The position numbers and the translations under genes are program-made. Below the pieces are notes generated by a model. The model searched no databases, had not been told where the DNA came from, and saw nothing but the letters and a program-made list of their open reading frames with translations. Source: Pasteurellaceae bacterium LFhippo2 (GTDB lineage: Bacteria > Pseudomonadota > Gammaproteobacteria > Enterobacterales > Pasteurellaceae). Taken from it: a DNA stretch of 64,000 nt. Shown in pieces: positions 44,362 through 53,946 of the stretch. Numbering within the stretch: position 1 is the first letter of the stretch; every line of letters begins with the position of its first letter. The stretch lies in the NCBI GenBank assembly GCA_029852775.1, contig LEKJ01000015.1, positions 17,384-81,383 on the forward strand. The letters run 5' to 3'.

Positions 44362-45943
44362 TTGGTTCATCCTGTTTTTGTTTTTCTTGTTGTTCCTGCT
44401 GATCTTTAGACTCGGCTTTTTCTACTTTTTCCGCTTCAGCCTGCTTTGTTTGTTCTACTAAAGCCGCTGGCTGATTTGGCTGTTCTTCCTTAGCTTGCTC
44501 GGCCTGTTTATCAGCAACGCTATTTTCCGTATCCATAGCTTGTTGAATCCGTTCTTGAATTGAGCTTTCTTGCTCTTTGATTCGATAATGGTTCAAAATA
44601 CTATTGTAATAACGGCGAATATTTTCAACATATTGGAATGCTTCAAAACCGCGAGCATAACCATATTTGAGATTGGTATAGTAACGCTTTTCAGCTAACA
44701 ATGGCAGATTTTTTTTCACATCTAGCCAGTTATCAGGATCGCCGCCAAGTTGTTTTGTTAAACGGCGCACATCAATTAAGTGCCCCATTCCCATATTGTA
44801 GGCAGCTAATGCAAACCAAACACGATCTTCTTGTGCAATAGTTTGTGGCAGCTGATTCATCAATAAATGTAAGTATTCCGAGCCTGCTTTAACACTTTGA
44901 GTTGGGTTAATTCGGTCGGTAACATTCATTCGCTCTGCGGTGTCACGAGTTAACATCATCATGCCACGCACTCCCGTTGGCGACGTTGCAGTTGGATCCC
45001 AATGAGATTCTTGGTAGGCAATAGCTGCCAACATTTGCCAATCTAAATCGCCACGGTGCTTCTCAAATAATTTCTGATATTTTGGAAGAACTGTTTCAAT
45101 AGCTTTTAGATAGCTTTGGGTATCTACATAGTCAAAGCGCGCAAGATGGTTAAAGTAGTTTTCTTCGATTCGAGCAATCAAGCCACTTTCATTGGCTTGG
45201 TGCATAAATTCCAAAATGGCAGCCTGTAGCTCGCTATAGGCACTACTTTGTAGGTACCACACCACTGGTTCTTCATCGGTTAAATCAAATCCAACTGCAA
45301 CATTCGGCTTGATATGTTGTACCGCTGAAACATCGACAGAAACCGCCACAGTATAAGGAATATGCCCATCGGCAACCTGTAGTAATAGCTCTTCTTGAGT
45401 GAATTGGTCACTGACTTTCCAAGTTAAATTTGGATGGCGCTGCTGAAGATTCTGCAAGATAGGAATGACCGCAGAGCCCGCAGGAATAACCAATTCGCTC
45501 TGTAGATCTTCAATTCGGTAAGGGCGTTGAGTCCCTTTTTTATACACCACTTGCCAAGAAGCAGAGTAGTAGCTTGCCCCGATTTGGTGTTTTTCTGCTT
45601 GTTCTGGCTGAAATAACAGACCCGCCGCGGCAATATCAATTTTATTCTGGCTTAGTGCTTCAAACAGAGCTTCACTATTATCATAGCTTTGTACTTCTAG
45701 GTTCACACCTAGATAATCGGCAAAGGCTTTTGACAGATCATATTCAATCCCTGCCGTACCATTTGGCCCAACAAAGTAAAACAGTGGGTGATTGATCATC
45801 CCTACTTTCAACATTTTACGTTGCTGAATTTGTGTATAGCGATTTTCTGCGGCTTGCATTGTTTGTTGCCAAGGGAAGATCATATCCCATGCCCATAAAA
45901 GCAGTGCAACAGCAGCCATTAGCCTGATGACTAAACCTTTCAA
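44339..45943 (-). CDS. mltF: Membrane-bound lytic murein transglycosylase F
   Basis: MltF cleaves peptidoglycan glycan strands with formation of 1,6-anhydro ends at the outer membrane. Residues about 45-265 are a solute-binding-protein-3 regulatory domain, and about 280-450 the SLT domain with catalytic Glu in [21 protein letters not shown]. The remaining 75 residues are a low-complexity tail rich in Gln, Glu and Lys, longer than usual. The N-terminus has a hydrophobic signal without a clear lipobox. The small basic ORF overlaps its 3' end. Confidence 0.92.
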   Translation of the reverse strand: MKGLVIRLMAAVALLLWAWDMIFPWQQTMQAAENRYTQIQQRKMLKVGMINHPLFYFVGPNGTAGIEYDLSKAFADYLGVNLEVQSYDNSEALFEALSQNKIDIAAAGLLFQPEQAEKHQIGASYYSASWQVVYKKGTQRPYRIEDLQSELVIPAGSAVIPILQNLQQRHPNLTWKVSDQFTQEELLLQVADGHIPYTVAVSVDVSAVQHIKPNVAVGFDLTDEEPVVWYLQSSAYSELQAAILEFMHQANESGLIARIEENYFNHLARFDYVDTQSYLKAIETVLPKYQKLFEKHRGDLDWQMLAAIAYQESHWDPTATSPTGVRGMMMLTRDTAERMNVTDRINPTQSVKAGSEYLHLLMNQLPQTIAQEDRVWFALAAYNMGMGHLIDVRRLTKQLGGDPDNWLDVKKNLPLLAEKRYYTNLKYGYARGFEAFQYVENIRRYYNSILNHYRIKEQESSIQERIQQAMDTENSVADKQAEQAKEEQPNQPAALVEQTKQAEAEKVEKAESKDQQEQQEKQKQDEPNDQKTQN

Positions 45944-46015
45944 AATAATTTATCTCGTTCGTTAAATAATAAAACCGAAGTTTAGCAAACTTCGGCTTAG
46001 ATAAAAATGGATTTT

Positions 46016-46073
46016 ACAAGCGGTCTATTTGCGTAAGTTTTTTGCAAAATTTTCAGCAAAATAGACCGGTTGT
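46016..46073. terminator. Hairpin pairing canonical and variant uptake signals
   Basis: ACAAGCGGTCTATTT (46016-) pairs with AAATAGACCGGTTGT (-46073). The arms differ only at the G/C position, leaving one mismatch in the stem. It lies 2 bp beyond the ABC exporter stop; no strong T-run follows. Confidence 0.6.
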
Positions 46074-46074
46074 A

Positions 46075-47913
46075 TTACTCTTCAGCTAAGAATCCGCCAC
46101 TTTGGTGCGCCCAAAGTTTGGCATAAACACCATTTTGAGCAAGCAATTCATCGTGGGAACCCTGTTCGACAATTTCGCCCTTATCTAATACGATTAAGCG
46201 ATCCATTGCCATAATGGTCGATAAACGGTGTGCAATAGCCACAACAGTTTTACCTTCCATTAATTCGGTTAGATTCTCTTGAATTGCGACTTCTACTTCA
46301 GAGTCGAGCGCACTGGTTGCTTCATCTAAAAGTAGAATCGGCGCATCTTTTAACATTACACGCGCAATAGCAATACGCTGACGTTGACCGCCCGAAAGTT
46401 TCACTCCGCGCTCGCCTACGTGAGCATCAAAGCCTGTTCTGCCTTTTGCATCTTGTAGGTTTGGAATAAATTCAGCCGCCGCAGCACGCTCAACAGCTTT
46501 TAACATCTCTTCTTCCGTTGCTTGTGGGCGACCATACATTAGGTTATCACGCACTGAACGGTGAAGTAGAGAAGTATCCTGTGTTACTAAACCGATTTGT
46601 GAGCGCAGGCTCTCTTGGGTAATATCAGTAACATCTTGGCCATCAATCACAATCTTACCGCTTTGTACATCATAGAAACGTAGCAATAAGTTTGTGAGTG
46701 TGGACTTACCTGCACCACTTCGCCCTACAAGACCAACTTTTTCCCCTGGTTTAATATGTAGATCAAATTTTTTCAGTAATGGTTTTTTCGGATCATAAGC
46801 AAAATCCACTTGCTCAAATTTGATTTCGCCTTCTTTCACAGCTAATGGTTTTGCATCCGCTTTATCTACAACAGTATGCGGTTTTGAAAGGGTTACCATA
46901 CCATCTTGAACAGTACCTAAATTTTCAAATAGGCGAGCAAACTCCCACATAATCCATTGCGATAAACCTTTAATACGTAATGCTAGCGCTGTTGAAGTCG
47001 CAATCGCCCCTGCGGTGACACTGCCATTTGCCCATAGCCATAAGCCAATACCTGCCGTTGAAGTAATTAACGCAATACTATTAAAGTAAGTTAAGGTTTC
47101 GATTTTGGTTACTAGGCGCATCTGTTTATGCACTGTGACCATAAACTCTTCCATTGACTCTTTTGCATAGCGAGATTCGCGATTGCCGTGTGAGAATAAT
47201 TTCACTGTAGCAATATTTGAGTAAGCATCAGTAATACGTCCAGTCATTAAGCTACGGGCGTCAGATTGCTCTTGCGCGGCTGTTGCTAATTTAGGCACAA
47301 AAATACGGATAATCGTGGCTAATACTGCAATCCAAATAATAAAAGGTAGGAATAACCAACCATCTAATTGGATTAAGATCACACTTGTAGTGGTGAGATA
47401 GACGATGGTATAAACCAACATATCCGCACAAGTCATAATCACATCACGCACCGCAAGAGCCGTTTGCATCACTTTTGCTGAAACGCGTCCTGCAAATTCA
47501 TCTTGGTAAAACCCCATACTTTGCCCAAGCATTAAACGGTGGAAGTTCCAACGCAAGCGCATTGGAAACACCCCTTGTAATGTTTGGAAACGGAATGAGC
47601 TACCTAAGTAAACAAAAAGCACACTTAGCAACGCAACAATCGTCATCCAGATAATAGACGCGCCTTTTTCTTGCCAAAGTTCTTGTGGGCTATAGCGATT
47701 AATCCAGTCAACTAATTCACCCATATATTGGAATAAAATACCTTCAATAATCCCGATAAGTGCAACTAAACCAACTAACAGTAGTAGGTAAACGCGCATA
47801 CCTTTGGTTGCTTCATAGATAAAAGGAACAACCCCGGAACGCGGTGTTACGGGGTCATCGTCAGGATAGGGATTGATACGGCTTTCAAACCAGCCAAAAA
47901 ATTTATTAAACAT
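46075..47913 (-). CDS. ABC exporter, fused permease-ATPase (HI_1051-like)
   Basis: A 612-residue half-transporter that would act as a homodimer. Residues about 35-330 are six transmembrane helices. The ATPase part has Walker A GRSGAGKST near 395, signature LSGGQRQRIAIARVML, Walker B ILLLDEATSALD and His switch AIAHRLST. It resembles MsbA-like multidrug or lipid exporters. As I recall, H. influenzae has a similar gene of unknown substrate. It follows luxS on the same strand, with a small hairpin between, and no substrate can be inferred. Confidence 0.87.
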   Translation of the reverse strand: MFNKFFGWFESRINPYPDDDPVTPRSGVVPFIYEATKGMRVYLLLLVGLVALIGIIEGILFQYMGELVDWINRYSPQELWQEKGASIIWMTIVALLSVLFVYLGSSFRFQTLQGVFPMRLRWNFHRLMLGQSMGFYQDEFAGRVSAKVMQTALAVRDVIMTCADMLVYTIVYLTTTSVILIQLDGWLFLPFIIWIAVLATIIRIFVPKLATAAQEQSDARSLMTGRITDAYSNIATVKLFSHGNRESRYAKESMEEFMVTVHKQMRLVTKIETLTYFNSIALITSTAGIGLWLWANGSVTAGAIATSTALALRIKGLSQWIMWEFARLFENLGTVQDGMVTLSKPHTVVDKADAKPLAVKEGEIKFEQVDFAYDPKKPLLKKFDLHIKPGEKVGLVGRSGAGKSTLTNLLLRFYDVQSGKIVIDGQDVTDITQESLRSQIGLVTQDTSLLHRSVRDNLMYGRPQATEEEMLKAVERAAAAEFIPNLQDAKGRTGFDAHVGERGVKLSGGQRQRIAIARVMLKDAPILLLDEATSALDSEVEVAIQENLTELMEGKTVVAIAHRLSTIMAMDRLIVLDKGEIVEQGSHDELLAQNGVYAKLWAHQSGGFLAEE

Positions 47914-47938
47914 TTATTTGCTTTCCTATAAATAAAAT

Positions 47939-47957
47939 CCCCCTTTGGAAAAGGGGG
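47939..47957 (-). terminator. Hairpin after luxS
   Basis: CCCCCTT/AAGGGGG stem with a TGGAA-type loop between the luxS stop and the ABC exporter start. It probably separates the two transcripts in part. Confidence 0.55.
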
Positions 47958-47970
47958 CTATGGGACTTCC

Positions 47971-48480
47971 TTATTGATTTAATAAAGATTCATCTAACGC
48001 TAAATCTTCATTTCGGTTAATACCAATCGGCTGTTTTAGTACGTTTCGTGCAATTTCGTGAGCATCTGCTAACGAGTGTTCTTTATAAGAACCGCATTGT
48101 AATTCATTTAATTCTGGAATTTTTGATTCATCTGGCACTTTGTTTAAAGCGTCTTCCATTGATTTTTTCCACGCATCTGCCACTTCTTGTGCTGATGGCG
48201 CGCCGATTAATGACATATAGAAACCCGTACGGCAACCCATCGGAGAAATATCAATAATTTCTACATTTTCGCTGTTTAGGTGATCACGCATAAAACCTGC
48301 AAAAAGGTGTTCCATAGTGTGAATACCGCGTGGTGAAAGAATATCGATATTCGGACGGCAGAAACGTAAATCAAACACAGTAATTGTATCGCCCTTTGGT
48401 GTGCTCATTGTTTTTGCAACACGTACCGCTGGCGCGTTCATTTTTGTGTGATCTACTTTAAAACTATCTAATAAAGGCAT
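47971..48480 (-). CDS. luxS: S-ribosylhomocysteine lyase
   Basis: LuxS splits S-ribosylhomocysteine into homocysteine and DPD, the precursor of autoinducer-2. The 169-residue length is normal. The metal-binding HTMEH is in [14 protein letters not shown] near residue 58, and the third ligand Cys lies in [10 protein letters not shown] near 128; the catalytic Cys is in [10 protein letters not shown]. It has its own RBS and no clustered methionine-cycle genes. Confidence 0.97.
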   Translation of the reverse strand: MPLLDSFKVDHTKMNAPAVRVAKTMSTPKGDTITVFDLRFCRPNIDILSPRGIHTMEHLFAGFMRDHLNSENVEIIDISPMGCRTGFYMSLIGAPSAQEVADAWKKSMEDALNKVPDESKIPELNELQCGSYKEHSLADAHEIARNVLKQPIGINRNEDLALDESLLNQ

Positions 48481-48507
48481 TTTTAAACTCCATTATAATT
48501 GAATAAT

Positions 48508-48530
48508 TTCTCTCGCCTTCGGCGAGAGAA
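48508..48530 (-). terminator. Intrinsic hairpin after the MCE gene
   Basis: TTCTCTCGCC/GGCGAGAGAA with a TTC-type loop between the MCE stop and the luxS start. The strong stem probably ends the MCE transcript. Confidence 0.7.
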
Positions 48531-48543
48531 ATGTTAAATAAAA

Positions 48544-51201
48544 TTACTGTGCATACCCCTGATCCCACATTGGGGCATCATCTGGGGTTTTGCGTTGTAA
48601 ACGGAAGCGCTGATTTGCGCTTGCTTGTGGTTGAACTACACGCCCTGACGGTGTCGAGAAGGTAATTCCCCCGTTAAATAATTGCGACATTGTACCCGAA
48701 TTCATACTGATACCATTTAAGCTTACATCCATCGTATAGCCTGAAGAAGCCCAGAATTGGGTATTTTTACGCACTAAATGGCTGTATTGGTTGTTGATTC
48801 GAATATGAATCAGCACGCGGTCGCCTAATTCACTTAAGCCTAAGCGTTGCACGATACCGACTTGCATACCGCGATACATCACTGGCGCATCTGGCGTAAT
48901 GCCGTTGGCATCGGTTGTTTCAATAATTAATGGGAAACCATTTGCATATTGGATTGCATTTGTTGAAGTATCTGCCAGTTGGAATTGGCTTTGAGCCTTA
49001 CCGCTGCCAGCTTCAACGCTAATATAGTTTTGTAATGCGGCATCTAAATTTTTAAAACCAGTAGTATCAATTTCTGGCGAAACTGCTTTAAATTGACTAC
49101 CTGCTTTTGCCACAATGCCATAATATTGACCTTCAATGTAAGCGGTCGCTCTCACCTGTTTTTTTGCATTTTCAAGCTGTAACGATTCCACTTTACCGAT
49201 GGTTAAGCCCATATATTTAATTGGCATCCCTTTGCTTAATTTTGATGCATCTTTGGCAATTAAGGTTAAATAGGTATTGCCTGAAGTTGCTTTCTCTTTG
49301 CTTGCATAAAGGGTTTTGTTGCCTTTTTTGCCATTATTATCAAAGCTAATCGCGCCTTTAAGGGTTCGCATTAATGGCGAAGCTTGAACACTGACCCCTT
49401 GCGTTGAAATATCAACAGCAACAGCAGGTTCAATCCAGAAACGACTTGTTTCTCCAACTAAATGGCGGTATTTCGGTTCAATAAAGAGCTCAACATCGAA
49501 ACTCTCTTTTTTCGGTGTTACTTTCAACACTTCGCCGATTTGGAAATCACGATAAAGCACCACAGCACCTCTATCAATTCCTGAAAGCTCTTTGGCGGAT
49601 AGGCTAAGGGTTGCTTTCTTTTCATTGGAAGTAATGCCCGCTTCGGCACTATCCATATCTTTGTAGAGATCATAAACGCGTTTTGCTTTGCCTTCTGGTT
49701 TGCTATTGGTAATACGAATACCGCCTTTTAGCCAGTCACTTGGCGCTCCCGCTTGAACACGTAAACCATCTAAACCAACTTGCACATCCAAATTTGAGAT
49801 AGCGACAAATTTACTATTGCCTGAAACCAAATTCACATAAGGGGGATAGATAATACCTTCAAAGGTTACCCCGTCCAATTTAAGATTACGTTTGAGAATT
49901 TCCCCGATTTGTACATCGTTATAGTAAATTCCTTGCCCTTGATCGACCCCATAAGCCTGTGGAGCGGTAAAGGTCAATGGCAAAATATTTGGGCGACTTA
50001 ATAAATAATCGGTCTCTTTTTGTACATTGAAGGCTAAACTCGGTTCGCCATCGCCTTTTTCAATATCAAAAAAGATACCACGAAATAGCTCATTGATTTT
50101 GCTAATTTGCTCTTTATTCAAATTGAATTTTGGCTCTTTGAGTAAAATCACCGAATTGCTACGTAATAAATCCGCTTGACTTGGATCGATTAATAAAGTG
50201 CCTTGTAATACACCTTTTTTAGCTGTACCATCATCATTTTTAGGTGATGTTAAAGCTGAAAGCACACCTACTTGAATGTTTTGATAATAAACCGGCGTTT
50301 CATTTACTTTCAGATTCGGCATAATAGGTAAGTTAATCTGTACTTCAATACCGCGTTGTGCCGATTTTAGATTTTCATAAAGATCAAACTTCTGGCCTTG
50401 ATCTGCTTCCGTTGAGTCTTCAGGAGAGTCAAAAGCAATAGCGCCTTGTACCACAGAAGCTAAACTATCTACGGAAATATTCACGCCACTTGCTAAATTC
50501 GCATTAATATTTATACCGCTGATATTCCAGAATCGACTGTCTTGTTTAACAAAATGCGCATATTTTTTATCGATAACGACATCAATTTCGAGTTTTTTCT
50601 GATCGGTTGTGAAACGATAATCGGCAATATTTCCGACAGGCACTTTACGGAAATAGACGCTTGCGCCTACAGTGATTGAGCCTAGATCATCAGAAATTAA
50701 TTTCACCAAAAGATCGCCATCCGTTACAGTAATAGCCGGTGGCTCACTTTCTGCGGTAAAGCTATATTGACTTTTGGCTTCAGGATCATCAGTTGGCAAT
50801 AAAGTGAGATAGTTACCTGAAACAAGTGCATCTAGGCCAGAAACCCCAGCCAAAGAAGCACTCGGTTTAACCAACCAGAATTTAGTTCCTTCTTTGAGAA
50901 CTGATTTTGCTTCGGGATTAATTTCGGCTTCTACTTCAACTTCTCGTAACTCATTGACAAAATAGACTTTTTTAACTTGGCCGATCTGTAAACCTTGATA
51001 ACGGATAACGGTTTTTCCTGCGGTAATTCCGTCCCCTTCGGCAAAGCGAATAGTGATCTTTTCCCCTTGCTCTTTTAGAATTTGGAAAAATAGTAACGCA
51101 CCCACAGCAAAAGCGACTATCGGTAATAACCAGAAAGGCGATATTTTGCGTGGCTGACGAACTTTCGCAGGGACTGAATTTGGGCTCTTTTCTTCAGACA
51201 T
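48544..51201 (-). CDS. MCE-domain lipid transport protein (LetB/YebT-like)
   Basis: This 885-residue protein has one N-terminal transmembrane helix (about 22-42) and then seven MCE domains, each starting with a pattern such as ITIRFAEGDGITAGKTVIRYQG or LTLIAKDASKLSKGMPIKYMG. The length and count match E. coli LetB, whose hexamer forms a periplasmic tunnel for lipids between membranes. The partner LetA/PqiA membrane protein is not adjacent; fur lies directly upstream. The symbol is left empty because LetB and PqiB are paralogues. Confidence 0.9.
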   Translation of the reverse strand: MSEEKSPNSVPAKVRQPRKISPFWLLPIVAFAVGALLFFQILKEQGEKITIRFAEGDGITAGKTVIRYQGLQIGQVKKVYFVNELREVEVEAEINPEAKSVLKEGTKFWLVKPSASLAGVSGLDALVSGNYLTLLPTDDPEAKSQYSFTAESEPPAITVTDGDLLVKLISDDLGSITVGASVYFRKVPVGNIADYRFTTDQKKLEIDVVIDKKYAHFVKQDSRFWNISGININANLASGVNISVDSLASVVQGAIAFDSPEDSTEADQGQKFDLYENLKSAQRGIEVQINLPIMPNLKVNETPVYYQNIQVGVLSALTSPKNDDGTAKKGVLQGTLLIDPSQADLLRSNSVILLKEPKFNLNKEQISKINELFRGIFFDIEKGDGEPSLAFNVQKETDYLLSRPNILPLTFTAPQAYGVDQGQGIYYNDVQIGEILKRNLKLDGVTFEGIIYPPYVNLVSGNSKFVAISNLDVQVGLDGLRVQAGAPSDWLKGGIRITNSKPEGKAKRVYDLYKDMDSAEAGITSNEKKATLSLSAKELSGIDRGAVVLYRDFQIGEVLKVTPKKESFDVELFIEPKYRHLVGETSRFWIEPAVAVDISTQGVSVQASPLMRTLKGAISFDNNGKKGNKTLYASKEKATSGNTYLTLIAKDASKLSKGMPIKYMGLTIGKVESLQLENAKKQVRATAYIEGQYYGIVAKAGSQFKAVSPEIDTTGFKNLDAALQNYISVEAGSGKAQSQFQLADTSTNAIQYANGFPLIIETTDANGITPDAPVMYRGMQVGIVQRLGLSELGDRVLIHIRINNQYSHLVRKNTQFWASSGYTMDVSLNGISMNSGTMSQLFNGGITFSTPSGRVVQPQASANQRFRLQRKTPDDAPMWDQGYAQ

Positions 51202-51234
51202 TTGTTTAATATTTTCCAGATTTTAGATAGACGT

Positions 51235-51277
51235 AAGCGGTGCGCTTTTGCAAAACTTTTGCCAAAACGCACCGCTT
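51235..51277. terminator. Hairpin between fur and the MCE gene
   Basis: AAGCGGTGCG and CGCACCGCTT pair around an inner TTTTGCAAAA-like stem, with an uptake-signal core in each arm. It probably ends the ybfE-fldA-fur transcript. Confidence 0.7.
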
Positions 51278-51311
51278 GTTTAACTACTTATGCGGTAACT
51301 TGTTGATAAAA

Positions 51312-51752
51312 TTACTTTTTCTCATCACACTGGTTTATGTTGCCACATTTACCATAAAGATATTGGTTACGGCTTTCTAATTGAATTCCTAGTTTCTGAC
51401 TAATTTCACGCTGACGGCGCTCAATTTCAGAATCTTTAAATTCAAATACTTTACCGCAGTCTGTGCAGATAATATGGTCGTGTTGTTGGCCATAATTTAG
51501 CTCATAAACGGCTTTACTTGTATCGAAGTTATGGCGCATTAAAATACCTACTTCTTCGAATTGATTTAATACACGATAAACTGTTGCTAAACCGATTTCT
51601 GATTGACGCTCTAGCAATAATTTATAAATATCTTCCGCAGAGAAATGTTGCATTTCATCGCGAGTTGTTTGCATTAAGTCCAGAATAGTTAAACGTGGTT
51701 CCGTTACCTTTAAACCAGCTTTTTTTAGTAAAGCTACGTTTTCTTCAGACAT
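51312..51752 (-). CDS. fur: Ferric uptake regulator Fur
   Basis: The iron-responsive repressor, 146 residues. The winged-helix DNA-binding domain spans about 1-82 (VTEPRLTILDLMQ, EIGLATVYRVLNQFEE), followed by the dimer/metal domain with the HDHIICTDCGKV zinc motif. A second Cys pair closes the C-terminus (CGNINQC). It is 18 bp after fldA. It probably controls yfeABCD. The gene order ybfE-fldA-fur matches E. coli. Confidence 0.97.
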   Translation of the reverse strand: MSEENVALLKKAGLKVTEPRLTILDLMQTTRDEMQHFSAEDIYKLLLERQSEIGLATVYRVLNQFEEVGILMRHNFDTSKAVYELNYGQQHDHIICTDCGKVFEFKDSEIERRQREISQKLGIQLESRNQYLYGKCGNINQCDEKK

Positions 51753-51770
51753 ATCGTTCTCCTTTATATC

Positions 51771-52295
51771 TTAAGCTAATTCGGCTAAGCACATTTCATC
51801 AAAAATTTGTTTACACCAAGTGTTAACACGCTCTTCGGTTAATTCTGGCTGACGATCTTCATCGATACATAAACCAACGAATGTATCATCATCGACTAAT
51901 GCTTGTGACGCTTCAAAAGTATAACCTTCTGTCGGCCATAAACCTACAAGCACACCGCCGTTAGGTTCAACTACATCACGCACTGTACCCATTGCATCGC
52001 AGAAATATTCTGCGTAGTCTTCTTGGTCACCACAGCCGAAGATACCAATTACTTTACCGTTGAAATCGATCTCTTTTAAAGTTGGCATAAAATCATCCCA
52101 GTCTGCTTGAGATTCGCCGTAGTACCAAGTTGGGATACCGAATAATAAGAAATCGTACGCTTCAATATCTTCTTTTGTGCTTTTTGCGATATCGCGAATA
52201 TCAACTAAGTTTGAACCAAGCTGTTTTTGGATCATTTTTGAAATATTTTCGGTGTTACCTGTGTCAGAACCGTAAAATAAACCTACTACTGCCAT
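51771..52295 (-). CDS. fldA: Flavodoxin A
   Basis: FldA is a small FMN electron carrier used for IspG/IspH, BioB and activating radical enzymes. It is 174 residues. GSDTGNTENISKMI at the N-terminus is the FMN phosphate loop; PTWYYGESQADWDDF and FGCGDQEDYAEYFCDA carry the isoalloxazine-contacting loops of long-chain flavodoxins. It lies between ybfE and fur in one likely operon, consistent with iron-linked control. Confidence 0.96.
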   Translation of the reverse strand: MAVVGLFYGSDTGNTENISKMIQKQLGSNLVDIRDIAKSTKEDIEAYDFLLFGIPTWYYGESQADWDDFMPTLKEIDFNGKVIGIFGCGDQEDYAEYFCDAMGTVRDVVEPNGGVLVGLWPTEGYTFEASQALVDDDTFVGLCIDEDRQPELTEERVNTWCKQIFDEMCLAELA

Positions 52296-52322
52296 TTTTG
52301 TTATCCTAAGTGTAAAGTTAAA

Positions 52323-52622
52323 CTATATTTCAGCGTTGTCTACATCAATGTCAGCTTCAATATAGTCATTTAAAATCAATTCGATTAATTGTCCGCGAGA
52401 AAGGCCTTTTTGTTTGGCTTCTCGTTCCAATGCGTTGACTAAATCCGTGTGTAATTTCAGTTCTACGCGTTTCAATCCTGACGATTTATCACGCTTTAGC
52501 TGATTACGTTTGTTGATCCGAAGTTGTTGTTCTCGGCTCAACGGATTCGTCCGTGGTCGCCCAACTTTCGGCATTGTTGCGAACAGATCAAGCGTTATGC
52601 AATCTGAATCTTGTTTTGCCAT
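52323..52622 (-). CDS. ybfE: YbfE-like ribbon-helix-helix protein
   Basis: This 99-residue protein has a basic, Arg-rich middle and a C-terminal ribbon-helix-helix-like region (LKRVELKLHTDLVNALEREA, then GLSRGQLIELIL). It corresponds in position and sequence style to E. coli YbfE, a LexA-regulated protein of unknown function. I see no convincing LexA box upstream, but several ATGAGAAT repeats lie there, which might be an operator. It is probably the first gene of ybfE-fldA-fur. Confidence 0.8.
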   Translation of the reverse strand: MAKQDSDCITLDLFATMPKVGRPRTNPLSREQQLRINKRNQLKRDKSSGLKRVELKLHTDLVNALEREAKQKGLSRGQLIELILNDYIEADIDVDNAEI

Positions 52623-52674
52623 TTTTATAATATTTGGGCTTGTTACTGCTAAATTGTCTTTCTCAAAAATACAG

Positions 52675-52746
52675 ATGAGAATGAGACGCTAATGAGCCAC
52701 AAATTCTAACACAATCTATTCTCATTTGGAAAGGCTAAATGAGAAT
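52675..52746. promoter_or_regulatory. ATGAGAAT repeat cluster upstream of ybfE
   Basis: ATGAGAATGAGA (52675-52686), then ATTCTCATTT (52718-52727) and AAATGAGAAT (52737-52746), the last two forming an exact 10-bp inverted repeat with a 9-base gap. It lies between ybfE and usg and could be an operator for a ribbon-helix-helix protein or Fur. Confidence 0.4.
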
Positions 52747-52859
52747 TTAATGCGATTATAATGATAGGGGAATAATCAAAAAATATATTATGAAGATCTC
52801 TTATTTTTATAGATGAAATAGAGTAGAATCATCCTTTAATTTCTAAAGAGAGAGTCACA

Positions 52860-53846
52860 ATGGCAAATATCCATTTAGCGATAGCTTCCGATTTCTTACT
52901 AGCTGAGAAATTACTCGAAGCATTAGAGCAAAGTGAGCTTGAAATTGATAAAGTTTCAGCAGTTGAATTAGAAAGTTTTGGCGAAGAACATTCATTACGT
53001 TTCGGACCAAAAGCCGTAGAACAAATTGCCCTTGAAGATGTGGACTGGAGTCAATTTAGCCACGTTTTATTTGCAGGTAAAATGGCAAATGCGGAATTAC
53101 TTGCTAAAGCAGTTCAGGCAGGTTGTATCATTTTAGATCTATATGGCATTACTTCATTAATCGGTAATGTGCCAGTCGTTGTTCCAAGTGTAAATAATGA
53201 AGCGATTGCGAACCTACGCGAACGCAATATCGTTGCACTTGCAAATCCACAAATCAGTCAATTAGCCCTAGCGTTAAAGCCTTTATTAGACCAACCATTA
53301 AGCCAAGTTTTTGTTACTTCACTTCTGCCATCAGCCTATTTTGGCGATGAAAAAGTGCGTGAGCTTGCTGGTCAAACAGCGCAGTTATTAAACGGTATTC
53401 CATTAGATAGCGATAAAGCGCGTGTGGCATTTGATGCAGTGCCTGCGAATGTGCAAGCAGACGAAGCAAACTTACCTTTCTCAAAGGCATTTGAATTGCA
53501 ACTTGCAAAAGTATTACCAAATCTGACCGCTAGTGTTACCTTCCATTCGGTGCAAGTGCCTGTTTTCTATGGCGTTTCACAGATGGTGAGTGTTCAATCT
53601 GAATATCAGTTAGACGCAGAAGCATTAAGCGAAGAGTGGAAACAGCAGCAATGGATTCAATTCAATGAGTCTGATGTGGTAACTCCTGTTAAGAATGGCG
53701 AAGATGAAGAGTCGAATGGTCTTCAAATTAGCCAGTTATTAGCGAAAAACGAAAATGCTCTACAATTTTGGACAGTTGCCGATGAACAGCGCTTTAGTTT
53801 AGCGTTCTTGGCGGTAGAGTTGTTACAGGAAGTATTAGAATATTAG
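52860..53846 (+). CDS. usg: USG-1-like protein (inactive aspartate-semialdehyde dehydrogenase homologue)
   Basis: This 328-residue protein resembles aspartate-semialdehyde dehydrogenase along its length. Where the enzyme has an Asn-Cys catalytic pair (NPNC-type), this protein has ANPQISQ near residue 130, so the nucleophilic Cys is missing. The dinucleotide-binding Gly-rich loop at the N-terminus is also replaced (LAIASDFLLAEKLLEAL). E. coli Usg-1 has the same features and no known function. It has an AGAGAGA RBS and precedes a palindrome element. Confidence 0.85.
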   Translation: MANIHLAIASDFLLAEKLLEALEQSELEIDKVSAVELESFGEEHSLRFGPKAVEQIALEDVDWSQFSHVLFAGKMANAELLAKAVQAGCIILDLYGITSLIGNVPVVVPSVNNEAIANLRERNIVALANPQISQLALALKPLLDQPLSQVFVTSLLPSAYFGDEKVRELAGQTAQLLNGIPLDSDKARVAFDAVPANVQADEANLPFSKAFELQLAKVLPNLTASVTFHSVQVPVFYGVSQMVSVQSEYQLDAEALSEEWKQQQWIQFNESDVVTPVKNGEDEESNGLQISQLLAKNENALQFWTVADEQRFSLAFLAVELLQEVLEY

Positions 53847-53858
53847 AAAAACCTTTCT

Positions 53859-53906
53859 GTAGGGGCGTACTGCGTACGCCCGCGGGCGTGTGCAACACGC
53901 CCCTAC
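53859..53906. repeat. 48-bp compound palindrome (families A+B), left copy
   Basis: Family A (53859-53882, GTAGGGGCGTACTGCGTACG...) lies back to back with family B (53883-53906, ...GTGTGCAACACGCCCCTAC). The 48 bases are the exact reverse complement of 55857-55904. Confidence 0.9.
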
Positions 53907-53946
53907 AAAAGCTGAATAATTTTATTAACCAATATAAGAGCACACA

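Noticed and set aside
52623-52700. LexA box expected upstream of ybfE by analogy with E. coli
   Set aside because: I could not find a CTGT-N8-ACAG pattern; only ATGAGAAT repeats are present.
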